A program made the position numbers and the translations under genes. The notes under the pieces were generated by a model that ran no database searches, was not told the origin of the DNA, and was given only the letters and a program-made list of their open reading frames with translations. 38,768 bases of DNA, from the NCBI GenBank assembly GCA_030428905.1, contig JAUIED010000028.1, forward strand, positions 1-38,768, written 5' to 3'. Source of the stretch: Gammaproteobacteria bacterium (lineage in GTDB: Bacteria; Pseudomonadota; Gammaproteobacteria; Pseudomonadales; Azotimanducaceae). This document shows, piece by piece, positions 15,343 to 24,451 of the stretch (positions are counted from its first letter, which is position 1; the number at the start of each line of letters is the position of its first letter).

Positions 15343-16896
15343 ATGTCTGATATTCCGATCTCGCTGCTGCACGCGCTGCAGCCCTGGCTGCAGAACGAGC
15401 CGCAACGCACGGCGGTGGTGTTTCGCGATGTGCGCCTCTCCTACGGGGAACTGGCTTGTTATGCATGCGCGCTTGCGCAGGAGCTTAGAAGCCGCGGTGT
15501 GCGGCCGGGTGACCGGGTGGCGGGCCTGATGACGCCGCGGCCGGAAGCGCTCATCGCGTATCTGGCCACCTGGCTTGCGGGCGCCACTTTCGTCGGTATC
15601 ACCAGCCGCTTTCATGCCCGCGAGCAGGCGCAGATTCTGCACGACAGCGGTGCTCGGGTGTTGTTGTCAGTTTGTTACGACGGTGCGCGTGACCTCGGCC
15701 CGGACCTGGCGAGTCACGAGCAGGCGCTTGGCACGCAGGTGGTGCGTTTCGGTGCGGAGTTCTGGGCAGGCGAGCTGCCGCAACCTGTAGCCGTCGAAGC
15801 CATGCAGGGCGCCTGGCGCGATGCGCTGCTCACACTCGATGCAGACGTGCCCGCTGTAATCATCTACACCTCCGGTTCAACGGGCACGCCGAAGGGCGCG
15901 ATGATCACGCACGCGGGCCTGGCGTTCCGCTCGCAGACGCTGCACGAAGATCGCTTTGCACTGCCGCACATCCGTCAGCTCGTGGACATTCCTGTCAATC
16001 ACATCGGCGCGCTGGCCAGCGGCATCGGTCTGTCGTTCGTGGCAGGCGGCATGCTGGTACTGGCGGAGCGATTCGATCCTGCGTACACGCTTGCGACCAT
16101 CGCTGCAGAGCGGCTCGATGTGTTGAGTGGCGTGCCGGCCATGCTCACGCTGCTTGTCGAGCACCCGGACTTTGCCGAAGCGGACTTGTCCTCTGTGAAG
16201 TTCGTCAACTGGGGTGCCGGCCCGCTGGGGGCGCATGTGCTCGATGCGTTGCTGGCGGCCGTCGACGGCGAGTTTTCCCAGCAGTACGGCATGACGGAAA
16301 GCAACGGGCCCATCGTTTACACGCCGCCCACCCGCGACCGGGAAATTCTGCTCAATACGACGGGGCGGCCCGATCCGCGTCTGGAGTTACGCATCGCCGA
16401 TCCGCAGGACGGGGCGGCATTGCCGCCGGGCAGCGAAGGTGAAGTGCAGGTGCGCCAACCGTATCCGTTTGCCGGCTACCTGGGGCTGCCGGAGGCGACT
16501 GAAGCCGCCTTCACGCACGACGGCTTTTTGCGCACCGGCGACCTGGCCCGGATCCGTGACGACGGCTATCTGGTGTTCTGTGGCCGATCGAAGGAGATGT
16601 ACAAGTCCGGCGGCTTCAATGTCTACCCCAGGGAGATCGAGATTCTGCTGGAAAGCCATCCGAGCGTTCGAGCTGCAGCCGTTCTTGCGGTGGACGATGC
16701 CGCCTGGGGGCAGGTGGGGCATGCCTTCATCGAGACGATCGAACCGGTGACGGCTGCAGCGGTGCTCGACTGGTGCCGCGAAGGGCTTGCTAACTACAAG
16801 GTGCCCAAGGCGGTAACGATCCTCGATGCAATGCCTCGCACGCCGGTGGACAAGGTCGACCGGCAGGCGCTTGCCCGGCTGCTAGCGAGCGACTGA
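15343..16896 (+). CDS. AMP-binding acyl-CoA synthetase/ligase
   Basis: 517 residues, ANL superfamily, probably soluble. It activates a carboxylic acid with ATP to the acyl adenylate and then to the acyl-CoA. Core motifs in order: A3 P-loop YTSGSTGTPKGAMITH near 181-196, A5 QYGMTESNGP, A7 RTGDLARI, A8 hinge KEMYKSGGFNVYPREIE, and A10 with the catalytic Lys in TPVDKVDR close to the C-terminus. GAGGG lies 8 bases before the ATG. It follows the carboxyltransferase by 39 bases and precedes the MFS permease by 5, so it probably activates the imported or ring-opened acid for that enzyme. Its exact substrate cannot be read from the motifs. Confidence 0.93.
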   Translation: MSDIPISLLHALQPWLQNEPQRTAVVFRDVRLSYGELACYACALAQELRSRGVRPGDRVAGLMTPRPEALIAYLATWLAGATFVGITSRFHAREQAQILHDSGARVLLSVCYDGARDLGPDLASHEQALGTQVVRFGAEFWAGELPQPVAVEAMQGAWRDALLTLDADVPAVIIYTSGSTGTPKGAMITHAGLAFRSQTLHEDRFALPHIRQLVDIPVNHIGALASGIGLSFVAGGMLVLAERFDPAYTLATIAAERLDVLSGVPAMLTLLVEHPDFAEADLSSVKFVNWGAGPLGAHVLDALLAAVDGEFSQQYGMTESNGPIVYTPPTRDREILLNTTGRPDPRLELRIADPQDGAALPPGSEGEVQVRQPYPFAGYLGLPEATEAAFTHDGFLRTGDLARIRDDGYLVFCGRSKEMYKSGGFNVYPREIEILLESHPSVRAAAVLAVDDAAWGQVGHAFIETIEPVTAAAVLDWCREGLANYKVPKAVTILDAMPRTPVDKVDRQALARLLASD

Positions 16897-16901
16897 GGCC
16901 G

Positions 16902-18179
16902 ATGGCTGCTTCGCCACCTGTGAGCTTGCCTGAACGCGATGGGCAGGCGGCGGGCGCCTATGCTTGGTTCGTATTCCTGGTAATCGCAGCGCTTGGATTC
17001 ACCGACTGGGTGGTGCGCCAGATCGTTGTGGGCATCTTCCCTCTGCTGCAGGCGGACTGGAGCCTTTCAGACTCGGAGATCGGCGCGCTGTCTGCAGTCG
17101 TGCCGCTGATGGTCGGCGTGATGATGATGCCCGTAGCGCTGCTGGTCGACCGCTGGAGCCGCGTGAAGACCATCTTTCTCATGGCGCTGCTGTGGAGCCT
17201 GGCCATGATCGCCTGCGGTATTGCGGCGAACTACGAGCAGCTGCTGCTGGCCCGCGCCTTCATTGGTCTTGGCGAGGCGGCTTACGGGCCGGCGGGATTT
17301 GCGCTCCTTGCCTGGTATTTCCCCATGCGTATGCGCTCTACGGTCATCGGAGGCGTACTGGTAGTCTGCTCTCTCGGCAACGTGCTGGGTGTAGGCATGG
17401 GCGGTACGCTGGCCGAGCAGTGGGGATGGCGTGATGTCTTTCTCGCCATCGGCGTGGTGAGCCTGCTTGTCAGCTTCGCAGCCTTGGCCATTCGCGACTA
17501 TCCCACGCCGGCGTTGCCACCGCGGCCCGCTGAGGGCGGGCGCGCCAGACAGAACGCAGCGGCACTCCTCGGCTCGCCCACCGTGGTGTTGACCTGCCTC
17601 GGCAGCGCCTCGCTGCTCTTTGTGATGTCAGCACTCGTGACGTGGCTGCCGAGCCTGCTGTTTCGCGACTACGGTATGACCGCTGCAGAAGCAGCCAGGA
17701 CCGGGGGCCTCGGGGTCGGCTTCACCGCTATCGGTGCGGTGGTCTGGGCACAGCTCGCTGACCGCTGGGGTCAGGTGCGAACTCAGGGCCGCCTGTTTGT
17801 GCCGGCTATTGGTGCAATGGGAAGTGTTGCGCTTCTTTGCTGCGCGCTGCTGCTGATGCAGCCGGGCAGCCTGCAGTTAGCGGTTGTCGTCGGCGTGTTT
17901 TTCTTCACGGCGGCGGTGATGGGGCCGGTGAACACGGTTGTCATGGACGTGGTAGACCCCGGTCTCAGAGCCACCGCGACGGCGCTCGTGGGTGTCGCTC
18001 AGAATTTGCTCGGGTTGGCCGCCGGGCCGCTGGTGGTAGGTTGGCTGTCCGCCAGGGTAGGGTTGGCGCCGGCCTTGCTGGTGCTGCCCGTCGCCGCGGC
18101 GTGCTCGTGTGTGTTTTTCCTGCTGGCGAGCCGCCGCTACCCGCGTGAGCAGCGGGTGCATCCCGTCCACCCTGCCTGA
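16902..18179 (+). CDS. MFS transporter
   Basis: 425 residues with 12 predicted transmembrane helices in two six-helix halves separated by a polar loop (RDYPTPALPPRPAEGGRARQ, about 195-215). MFS marks include the loop 2-3 motif A form VALLVDRWSRVKTIF and helix 4 LLLARAFIGLGEAAYGPAGFALLAWYF, as in the anion/organic acid and spinster-like families. The inner membrane permease starts 5 bases after the ligase stop and is probably the last gene of the GntR-controlled operon, so uptake of the acid or lactone that feeds the pathway is the simplest role. Export cannot be excluded. Confidence 0.92.
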   Translation: MAASPPVSLPERDGQAAGAYAWFVFLVIAALGFTDWVVRQIVVGIFPLLQADWSLSDSEIGALSAVVPLMVGVMMMPVALLVDRWSRVKTIFLMALLWSLAMIACGIAANYEQLLLARAFIGLGEAAYGPAGFALLAWYFPMRMRSTVIGGVLVVCSLGNVLGVGMGGTLAEQWGWRDVFLAIGVVSLLVSFAALAIRDYPTPALPPRPAEGGRARQNAAALLGSPTVVLTCLGSASLLFVMSALVTWLPSLLFRDYGMTAAEAARTGGLGVGFTAIGAVVWAQLADRWGQVRTQGRLFVPAIGAMGSVALLCCALLLMQPGSLQLAVVVGVFFFTAAVMGPVNTVVMDVVDPGLRATATALVGVAQNLLGLAAGPLVVGWLSARVGLAPALLVLPVAAACSCVFFLLASRRYPREQRVHPVHPA

Positions 18180-18286
18180 TGGCGTCTGTGGACGGGGAGG
18201 TGTGTAAATAAAACTAGACACGAAGTTAAGCTGAGTATACATTGCGCGTGTCAAATATGTTTTACCTGGTTACACACGGAGGCGCG

Positions 18287-18715
18287 ATGTCGTTTCAGGA
18301 AAAGAGCACGTGGATTCAGTTTGTCTGTATCGCGTTGGTGTACGGCAGCTACTTCCTTTCGATCGTTGAACGGGTACAGACCCTGCCGGTGGAGGATATT
18401 GGCTATCAGGCGACGATGTTCGCCACGGTGGGGGCGCTCGTGGTGCTCATGATCGTTGCATACATCGTTGTGTCGATCGTGTCCCGCGACAAGGATGACT
18501 CGGCGGATGAGCGCGATCGCGCCATCAACCGGCAGGGTGAGTACATCGGTGGTTTCGTGCTTGGTGCAGGGGTGCTCCTTGCCATGGGGCAGGCCATGCT
18601 GGAGATGCATCAATTCTGGATTGCCAATACGTTGCTCGCCGCCATGGTGCTGTCGGAGCTGGTGAGCTGCGCCTGTAAGATCGCGCTCTATAGGTGGGGG
18701 CAGCTCAGTTGGTAA
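18287..18715 (+). CDS. Four-helix integral membrane protein, function unknown
   Basis: 142 residues from the ATG at 18287, which has GGAGG 4 bases upstream; the frame opens earlier at 18242 without a ribosome binding site. Predicted helices: [57 protein letters not shown] and [21 protein letters not shown] charged loop between helices 2 and 3 ([20 protein letters not shown]) is a hallmark of DUF2178-like proteins, which often sit beside a small XRE regulator, as here. The end overlaps the next gene. An AT-rich upstream region (18205-18245) probably holds the promoter. It is unrelated to the flanking catabolic genes. Confidence 0.75.
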   Translation: MSFQEKSTWIQFVCIALVYGSYFLSIVERVQTLPVEDIGYQATMFATVGALVVLMIVAYIVVSIVSRDKDDSADERDRAINRQGEYIGGFVLGAGVLLAMGQAMLEMHQFWIANTLLAAMVLSELVSCACKIALYRWGQLSW

Positions 18716-18933
18716 AGCCCACCAGCATCACCAACAACATCCGCAGCTTACGTTTTGCGGCTGGCGAGATGACCCAGGCGGCGCTTGCAGACGCGGTGGG
18801 TGTCACCCGCCAGACCATCATCGCCATCGAGCATGGAAAGTACTCGCCGTCTCTGGAAGTGGCCTTTCGTATTGCGAGGGCCCTTGGGGTGGAGTTGGGG
18901 GAGGTGTTTGCCTACGAAAGGGCTGACGACTGA
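18709..18933 (+). CDS. Small XRE-type helix-turn-helix regulator
   Basis: 74 residues from a TTG at 18709, with GGTGGGGG 8 bases upstream; a GTG at 18694 (79 residues) is the alternative. It is one compact Cro/CI fold: [57 protein letters not shown], in which the recognition helix is [12 protein letters not shown]. Either start overlaps the end of the membrane protein gene, so the two are coupled. Such pairs (membrane protein plus short XRE regulator) recur in many bacteria, and the regulator likely controls its own operon. No toxin-like partner is visible. Confidence 0.87.
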   Translation: MVKPTSITNNIRSLRFAAGEMTQAALADAVGVTRQTIIAIEHGKYSPSLEVAFRIARALGVELGEVFAYERADD

Positions 18934-18965
18934 TTGCGCTGCCTGCATTAACCGCATGCGAAGAT

Positions 18966-18979
18966 TGACAACGTTGTCA
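18966..18979. promoter_or_regulatory. LacI-type operator TGACAACGTTGTCA (site 1, GPH symporter)
   Basis: A perfect 14-base palindrome with the central CG typical of LacI-family operators. It lies 49 bases before the start of the GPH symporter and overlaps a TTGACA (18965-18970). No good -10 hexamer is placed at 17 bases; TATGGT (18992-18997) is the nearest candidate. The same palindrome occurs before zwf/lacI, the GH3 operon and the TonB receptor. Confidence 0.85.
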
Positions 18980-19027
18980 TCAAGGCCGGAATATGGTTAG
19001 GTTCGCAGGGTGTTTGGGAGGCACGAC

Positions 19028-20404
19028 ATGAATGACCCTCAGGGAAGCTCGCTGTCCTTCAAGGAGAAGGTCGGCTACGGCATGGGCGACACGGCATCCA
19101 ACTTCTTCTTTCAGACCTTCAACATATTCCTGCTCTATTACTACACCGATGTGTTCGGTATCTCCGCAGCGGCGGTCGGCACATTGTTCTTCGTGTCGAA
19201 GTTGTGGGATGCCATAAACGACCCGGTGATGGGCGCGGTTGCCGATCGCACGCAAACTCGCTGGGGTAAGTTCCGTCCCTACCTCCTCTGGATGGCGGTG
19301 CCATACGGTGTAATGGGTTACCTGATGTTCGCTGGCCCGGACCTCGACGACAGCGGCAAGCTGGTGTACGCGTGGGTGACGTACTCATTGATGATGATGC
19401 TCTACACCTCCATCAACGTTCCCTATTCGGCGCTGATGGGGGTGATGACGCCGAGTTCCCGGCAGCGCACGCTGTTGTCGAGCTACCGATTCGTGGGCGC
19501 GTTTGGCGGTGGGCTCCTGATATCCATGTTGGTGCGGCCGCTGGTGCAGTTCTTCGGTGCCGAGGACGAAGCCGCGGGGTTCCAGGTGACGATGGCGATT
19601 TTCGCGGTCGCGTCGGTGGTCATGTTCTGGCTGACTTTTGCTTGGACAAAGGAGCGTGTCGTGGTGGCAGATGAGTCGTCGAGCCGTCTGTCGGACGACC
19701 TGCGCTTCCTGGCGCAGAACCGGCCGTGGGTCGTGCTCTGCTTTGCGGCCATTTTCACCCTGACGGCGATTGCGCTGAAAAACGCCGTCACCATTCACTT
19801 CTTCAAATACTACGTGGGTGACGACGGCAGTCCTGTGTTTCTGTTTTTTGATATGACGACCCTTTTCATGACAATCGGCATGCTCGCGCTGATAGCTGGC
19901 GTTGCGTGCACCAAGTGGTTAACTGATCGATTCGACAAGAAGAACCTGCTCATCGTTCTATCGTTGGGCAATGCCGCATGCATGCTGGCACTGTACTTCG
20001 TGCCTGCCGACCAGGTAGGCATCATGATGCTTCTCAATATTCTGGGTTCGCTGTGTGCTGGACCTACAGCCCCGCTGGTGTGGGCGATGTACGCTGATGT
20101 CGCGGACTATGGGGCCTGGAGATTCGGCCGTCGCACGACAGGTCTCGTCTTCTCGGCATCGATGTTTGCCCAGAAGTTTGGTCTGACCATCGGTGCAGGG
20201 CTTTCCGGGTGGTTGCTCGCGGTTTTTGGCTACGTTGCCAACGAGGTGCAGAGCGGTACTGCCTTGGAGGGCATACGCCTGCTGTTTACGGTAATACCTT
20301 CGGTGGTTGCGCTGGCCAACGTTGCGGTGCTGACCTTCTACCGCCTGTCAGATGCCCAAGTCGCGCAGATTGAGCAGGAGCTTGCTGCCCGCCCCGTAGG
20401 TTAG
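19028..20404 (+). CDS. GPH (glycoside-pentoside-hexuronide):cation symporter family sugar transporter
   Basis: 458 residues from the ATG at 19028, with GGGAGG 6 bases upstream. About 12 transmembrane helices. GPH marks: LSFKEKVGYGMGDTASNFFFQ, YYTDVFGISAAAVGTLFF, WDAINDPVMGAVADRTQTRWGKFRPYLLW (conserved Asp and charged loop) and a C-half MYADVADYGAWRFGRRTTGLVFSA. Members such as MelB and XylP import glycosides with Na+ or H+ through the inner membrane. The operator upstream and the adjacent Entner-Doudoroff and GH3 genes suggest a gluco-oligosaccharide such as cellobiose, laminaribiose or gentiobiose, or glucose. The gene converges on glk and their stop codons overlap by 4 bases. Confidence 0.92.
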   Translation: MNDPQGSSLSFKEKVGYGMGDTASNFFFQTFNIFLLYYYTDVFGISAAAVGTLFFVSKLWDAINDPVMGAVADRTQTRWGKFRPYLLWMAVPYGVMGYLMFAGPDLDDSGKLVYAWVTYSLMMMLYTSINVPYSALMGVMTPSSRQRTLLSSYRFVGAFGGGLLISMLVRPLVQFFGAEDEAAGFQVTMAIFAVASVVMFWLTFAWTKERVVVADESSSRLSDDLRFLAQNRPWVVLCFAAIFTLTAIALKNAVTIHFFKYYVGDDGSPVFLFFDMTTLFMTIGMLALIAGVACTKWLTDRFDKKNLLIVLSLGNAACMLALYFVPADQVGIMMLLNILGSLCAGPTAPLVWAMYADVADYGAWRFGRRTTGLVFSASMFAQKFGLTIGAGLSGWLLAVFGYVANEVQSGTALEGIRLLFTVIPSVVALANVAVLTFYRLSDAQVAQIEQELAARPVG

Positions 20405-21381
20405 GTCTGAAATGCCTGGGAGACCACCTGGCATCCCAACAGCCCGGGTTGCGGGTGCGTAATGAGCATGGTGGGAATGCGGGCCATCAGCGAAGCGTGT
20501 CGGCCCTTCGACTCGAAAGCGGTGCGAAAACGCTCACCGTGTATGAGCTTGTGGTGTTTTTGCGCGATACCTCCGGCCAGAAACACGCCGTCGAAACTTC
20601 CCAGGCTCATCGCAAGATCACCCGCAACCTGCCCGAGGATGCGAACAAACTCCTCTACCGCATCTGCAGCGACCGGGTCTGTCCCTGAGGCGTGGCGTTC
20701 GAAAATTGCCGCTGCCTTTGGTTGCTTATCTGCATGGTGCTGGTGTGGGTCAGACAACGCCCAGTAGATGTTCTCCACGCCTTGGCCGGAAACCAGGCGT
20801 TCAATAGAAACGCGGCTGAACCGGGTGCGCAGGCGCTGGTGAATGTACGCTTGGGTCTCGTTCTCTGGTGCAAACCCAGCGTGTCCGGCTTCCGTTACGA
20901 TCGGTGTTGAACGATTGCTCTCGACAATCAATCCTGCAGCACCAAGGCCAGTACCGGGGCCCAGAACGGCATAGCAGCGGCGTTCTTGTGGATGAAGGCC
21001 CGCGAGCGCGAACGCCGGGCCGCCAAGATGACTGCTGTGGTGCAAGCCAAGCCAGGGCAGGGCGTGCGCAATGGCTTCAAAATCGTTGAGCACGATGGCC
21101 CGATCGAGGCTGAGCTCGGTTTTGATCTGTTGTGCGTCTAGCTCCCAGGAGCTGTTTGTCATTCGCGCGCGACCACCCGCAACCGGCCCCGCCACCGCCA
21201 GGCACATAGCCCCTGGTGCCTGCAGGCCGGTACGGTGGAGATATGCCGTAACAGCTTCAGTGAGCGAGCCATAGTCATTGGTGGCCAGCACTTGTTCGTG
21301 GTGCAGATTGTCTTTGTCCGAGTAGGCGAATCGCACGTTCGTCCCGCCGATGTCCGCGAGCAGCCAGTGGTAGTCAGACAC
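20401..21381 (-). CDS. glk: Glucokinase
   Basis: 326 residues from the GTG at 21381; E. coli Glk has 321. The frame is open 106 codons further upstream but that stretch lies on eda in another phase. It phosphorylates glucose to glucose-6-phosphate with ATP. Motifs: LLADIGGTNVRFA phosphate-binding loop, LNDFEA with the catalytic Asp, LGPGTGLGAA, and EAGHAGF. It is the bacterial Glk (hexokinase-like, group A) type, not ROK: the ROK zinc-cysteine motif is absent. The start overlaps the eda stop by 8 bases. It is the last gene of the zwf-pgl-edd-eda-glk operon and lets glucose released by the GH3 enzymes enter the pathway. Confidence 0.94.
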   Translation of the reverse strand: MSDYHWLLADIGGTNVRFAYSDKDNLHHEQVLATNDYGSLTEAVTAYLHRTGLQAPGAMCLAVAGPVAGGRARMTNSSWELDAQQIKTELSLDRAIVLNDFEAIAHALPWLGLHHSSHLGGPAFALAGLHPQERRCYAVLGPGTGLGAAGLIVESNRSTPIVTEAGHAGFAPENETQAYIHQRLRTRFSRVSIERLVSGQGVENIYWALSDPHQHHADKQPKAAAIFERHASGTDPVAADAVEEFVRILGQVAGDLAMSLGSFDGVFLAGGIAQKHHKLIHGERFRTAFESKGRHASLMARIPTMLITHPQPGLLGCQVVSQAFQT

Positions 21382-22003
21382 GACCGAGCACCGCGGCTTG
21401 TTTGGCGAGGCGGCCGATGCTGCGGAGGTCACCGGTCGCGATAGTTTCTTCGGGAACGAACCATGAGCCGCCGACGCACGCGACGTTGTTGAGCGCCAGG
21501 TAAGCCGAAGCGTTGGCAGCGTCGATTCCACCGGTTGCACAGAAGCGCAGCATGGGCATCGGGCCCGACAAAGCGCGCAAAGCGGCAATGCCGCCGATCG
21601 CTTCAGCAGGAAAAAACTTGACCAGCGTGTATCCCGCGCGTTGCGCGGCCATGCACTCGGAGGCAGTGGCCGCTCCTGGGATGTACGGCATGCATGCATT
21701 CGATAGCAGTTCTTCGGAAGCCCCAGGACTCACAGCGAATCGTGCGCCTGCCGCCTGCACGGTCCGCATCTGCGCGATATCCAGTACGGTGCCGGCGCCT
21801 ACCAGCATCTCGGGCACCGCCGTGGCGACCGCTTCGATAGCCCTGAGTGCTGCGGCGCTGCGCAGGGTGATCTCCATGGCGTCGATCCCCTCTCTGAGCA
21901 GTGTCTGCGCCAGCGGCACGGCATGCGTCGCGTCCTGCAAAACTACGACCGGCAGCACGCTGACGGATGCCAGCAGTCGAGATGCGGAGGTGGCGTTGCT
22001 CAT
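21374..22003 (-). CDS. eda: KDPG aldolase (2-dehydro-3-deoxyphosphogluconate aldolase)
   Basis: 209 residues, cytoplasmic. It splits KDPG to pyruvate and glyceraldehyde-3-phosphate. Schiff-base Lys129 lies in [10 protein letters not shown] and the general base Glu44 in AMEITLRS, corresponding to Lys133 and Glu45 of E. coli Eda. GAGTVL and GGIDAANA phosphate-binding loops are present. The start overlaps the edd stop by ATGA, coupling the two enzymes that act in sequence. Confidence 0.96.
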   Translation of the reverse strand: MSNATSASRLLASVSVLPVVVLQDATHAVPLAQTLLREGIDAMEITLRSAAALRAIEAVATAVPEMLVGAGTVLDIAQMRTVQAAGARFAVSPGASEELLSNACMPYIPGAATASECMAAQRAGYTLVKFFPAEAIGGIAALRALSGPMPMLRFCATGGIDAANASAYLALNNVACVGGSWFVPEETIATGDLRSIGRLAKQAAVLGRV

Positions 22004-23808
22004 GAAAGCGCCGAGAAGATCGAAGCACCGCGACTGGCAGGGCTGACATTGTCACGAAACAGGCGAAACAGTTCGCGTCCCACACCCGTTACGTCAGCGC
22101 TCGCCTGGGCAGCAGCGGGCCGCTGGGGAAGATCTGCATCTACGAGCAACAGGCCTTCCTGGACGTTGATCTGCACGATATCACCGTCGCAGATGCGGCC
22201 GATCATACCGCCTTCCTGGGCTTCTGGAGACACCTGAATGGCAGACAGAACTTTCCCTGAGGCGCCGCTCATACGCCCATCGGTGAGCAACGCCACTTTC
22301 TGACCGCGATTCTGCAACGTACCCAGCACGGGGGAGAGCTTGTGCAGTTCTGGCATGCCGTTGGCGGCTGGACCCTGATGGGTGACCACGGCCACGAAGT
22401 CGCCTTCCAACGTGCCTGCCTCAAAAGCCTCAAGCAGCGCTTCCTGCGATCGGAACACGCGCGCAGGTGCCCGAATGCTCTGGTGCTGTGTCTGTACCGC
22501 TGAGACCTTTGCCACAGCTTGCCCGATGTTGCCGTCGAGCACGCGAATGCCGCCATCAGCCTGGAATGGGTCAGCCACTGTGCGAAGCACTGATCGGTCG
22601 GCTGAGCTGGCGGCGCCGTCCAGCCATTGCAGTTGGCCGGCGTCAGCCAGCGACGGCTTCTGCGTGAACCTGTTCAGACCTTCACCGAGGATGGTAGGCA
22701 CGTCGGCGTGCAGAAGCTCGTTGCGCAGAAGTTCTGCGATCACGAAGCCGATGCCGCCAGCGGCATGAAACTGATTAACATCCGCCGCGCCGTTGGGATA
22801 GACGCTTGCGATCAGCGGTACCACAGACCCCAGGTCTGCAAAGTCCTGCCAGCCGATACTGATGCCGGCCGCGGCAGCGATAGCGATGAGGTGAATGGTG
22901 TGATTCGTTGAGCCGCCCGTGGCAAGAAGCCCGATCATGGCGTTGACGATGCATCGCTCGTCCACCATCCTGCCGATCGGCGTGTAACGATTTCCGAGAT
23001 GTGTGATGTCCAGTGCGCGGAGTGTTGCAGCCTCCGTCAGCGCATCGCGCATCAGGGTTCCGGGCGGCTCGAAAGAACTGCCCGGTAACTGAAGTCCCAT
23101 GAATTCGAGCAGCATCTGGTTGCTGTTGGCTGTGCCGTAGAAAGTACAGGTGCCGGGTGCGTGGTAGGAGGCGGATTCTGCCGCCAGGAGTTGGCTGCGA
23201 TCTGCTGAGCCCGCAGCATAGGCTTCTCGCACGGCGGCCTTTTCCTTGTTAGGCAGGCCGGACGGCATTGGCCCGGCAGGCACGAACACCGCCGGCAGGT
23301 GCCCGAAGTTCAGCGCGCCGATGAGCAGCCCGGGAACGATCTTGTCACACACACCCAGATAGAGCCCGGCGTCGTACATGTCGTGCGACAGCGCCACAGC
23401 TGTTGCTAGCGCAACGACGTCGCGGCTGAACAGGCTAAGTTCCATGCCCTCGCGCCCCTGAGTGACACCGTCGCACATCGCGGGTACGCCACCGGCCACC
23501 TGTGCGTTCGCCCCGGCAGCACGCGCGGTATCACGGATCCGGGCTGGATAGTGTTCGTAGGGCTGGTGCGCACTCAACATGTCGTTGTATGCGGTGATGA
23601 TGGCAAGGTTGGCGCTGTGGTCTGCTGCCAGGTTCTGTTTGCCCGTGGCGTCGCACGCTGCCATGCCGTGTGCCAGATTGCTGCAGCCCATTGACGAGCG
23701 GGGTCTGCGATTGCTGGCTGCGTTTTCCAGGCGTTGCAGGTACGCCGTGCGGCTCGTGGTGCTGCGTTCGCGGATGCGGTCGGTGACTTCTTCGATGGTT
23801 GGATGCAT
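22000..23808 (-). CDS. edd: 6-phosphogluconate dehydratase
   Basis: 602 residues from the ATG at 23808, preceded by AGGAA; E. coli Edd has 603. The open frame extends 23 codons upstream without a better start. It is the first specific enzyme of the Entner-Doudoroff pathway, an iron-sulfur enzyme of the IlvD/Edd family that makes KDPG. The cluster cysteines can be placed in [20 protein letters not shown] and [10 protein letters not shown]. Other family marks are [34 protein letters not shown] and [13 protein letters not shown]. The gene starts 16 bases after pgl and overlaps eda by ATGA. Confidence 0.96.
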   Translation of the reverse strand: MHPTIEEVTDRIRERSTTSRTAYLQRLENAASNRRPRSSMGCSNLAHGMAACDATGKQNLAADHSANLAIITAYNDMLSAHQPYEHYPARIRDTARAAGANAQVAGGVPAMCDGVTQGREGMELSLFSRDVVALATAVALSHDMYDAGLYLGVCDKIVPGLLIGALNFGHLPAVFVPAGPMPSGLPNKEKAAVREAYAAGSADRSQLLAAESASYHAPGTCTFYGTANSNQMLLEFMGLQLPGSSFEPPGTLMRDALTEAATLRALDITHLGNRYTPIGRMVDERCIVNAMIGLLATGGSTNHTIHLIAIAAAAGISIGWQDFADLGSVVPLIASVYPNGAADVNQFHAAGGIGFVIAELLRNELLHADVPTILGEGLNRFTQKPSLADAGQLQWLDGAASSADRSVLRTVADPFQADGGIRVLDGNIGQAVAKVSAVQTQHQSIRAPARVFRSQEALLEAFEAGTLEGDFVAVVTHQGPAANGMPELHKLSPVLGTLQNRGQKVALLTDGRMSGASGKVLSAIQVSPEAQEGGMIGRICDGDIVQINVQEGLLLVDADLPQRPAAAQASADVTGVGRELFRLFRDNVSPASRGASIFSALS

Positions 23809-23824
23809 GGTGATTCCTGTTGGA

Positions 23825-24451
23825 TCAAGCGGCCCAGAACACTTCAACGGGCGTGCGTGTCTGTGCGAGAAGGGCATCTACAGGCAGGCCGCCGGGATTC
23901 AGCAGGTGCCGCTTTTTGGATTCTCCAAAGGCGAGGAGGAGCAACGCGCTCGTATACGTTAGCGCAGAAAGGTTCAGGGTTATCCGACGATGGGGGCTGG
24001 CGGCGGTGCTGGTCTGCAAAACTGTTGGTGCCTGGTTTGTGTCGATGGCAGTTTGCCGCTCGCTTGCATCCGGAAAGATGGATGCGAAGTGGCCATCCTC
24101 TCCCATGCCCACAAGCACCACGCTGAACTGCGTAGCAAAGGTGAGGTCTTGCATGGCGACGAAATTCGCAGGTTCAGCGCAAGCAGTCAGCAGGTGCTGC
24201 CTCAACATGCGTTCGTTGCTGTCTGCATGATTGCCTGGCACGCATCGCTCATCGGTCAGCGAAACGCATACTCTGTTCCACGGCAGTTTCGAATTCGCCA
24301 GCTGCTCATAGCAGCCCAATGGCGACGTGCCGCCGCTAAGGGCAGCATAAACTGTCTCTTCGGTGGTCAGGGCGTGTGTCAATTCGTCGGTGATCCGCTT
24401 GGCGACAGCGGAGCTTGCGGCGTTGCGACTGTCGAAAGTGTTGAGTATCAC
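23825..24451 (-). CDS. pgl: 6-phosphogluconolactonase
   Basis: 208 residues from the GTG at 24451, which overlaps the zwf stop as GTGA; the longer open frame lies on zwf. This is the soluble NagB/Pgl-type enzyme that hydrolyses 6-phosphogluconolactone. Motifs: [36 protein letters not shown] (conserved DER/DSN), and [15 protein letters not shown], where the DGH His is expected to be catalytic. It is slightly shorter than most (220-240) at the N-terminus, but the core is complete. Third step of a polycistronic glucose pathway. Confidence 0.94.
   Translation of the reverse strand: MILNTFDSRNAASSAVAKRITDELTHALTTEETVYAALSGGTSPLGCYEQLANSKLPWNRVCVSLTDERCVPGNHADSNERMLRQHLLTACAEPANFVAMQDLTFATQFSVVLVGMGEDGHFASIFPDASERQTAIDTNQAPTVLQTSTAASPHRRITLNLSALTYTSALLLLAFGESKKRHLLNPGGLPVDALLAQTRTPVEVFWAA

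Noticed and set aside
18162-18196. Inverted repeat CCCGTCCA...TGGACGGG at the end of the MFS gene as terminator
   Set aside because: The stem is only 8 bases with a 19-base loop, includes the stop codon and is not followed by a T-tract. It may be chance in GC-rich DNA.
18287-18933. Membrane protein plus XRE regulator as a toxin-antitoxin system
   Set aside because: The membrane protein has four helices with a charged loop, unlike known small toxins, and such pairs occur as ordinary DUF2178-like/XRE operons.
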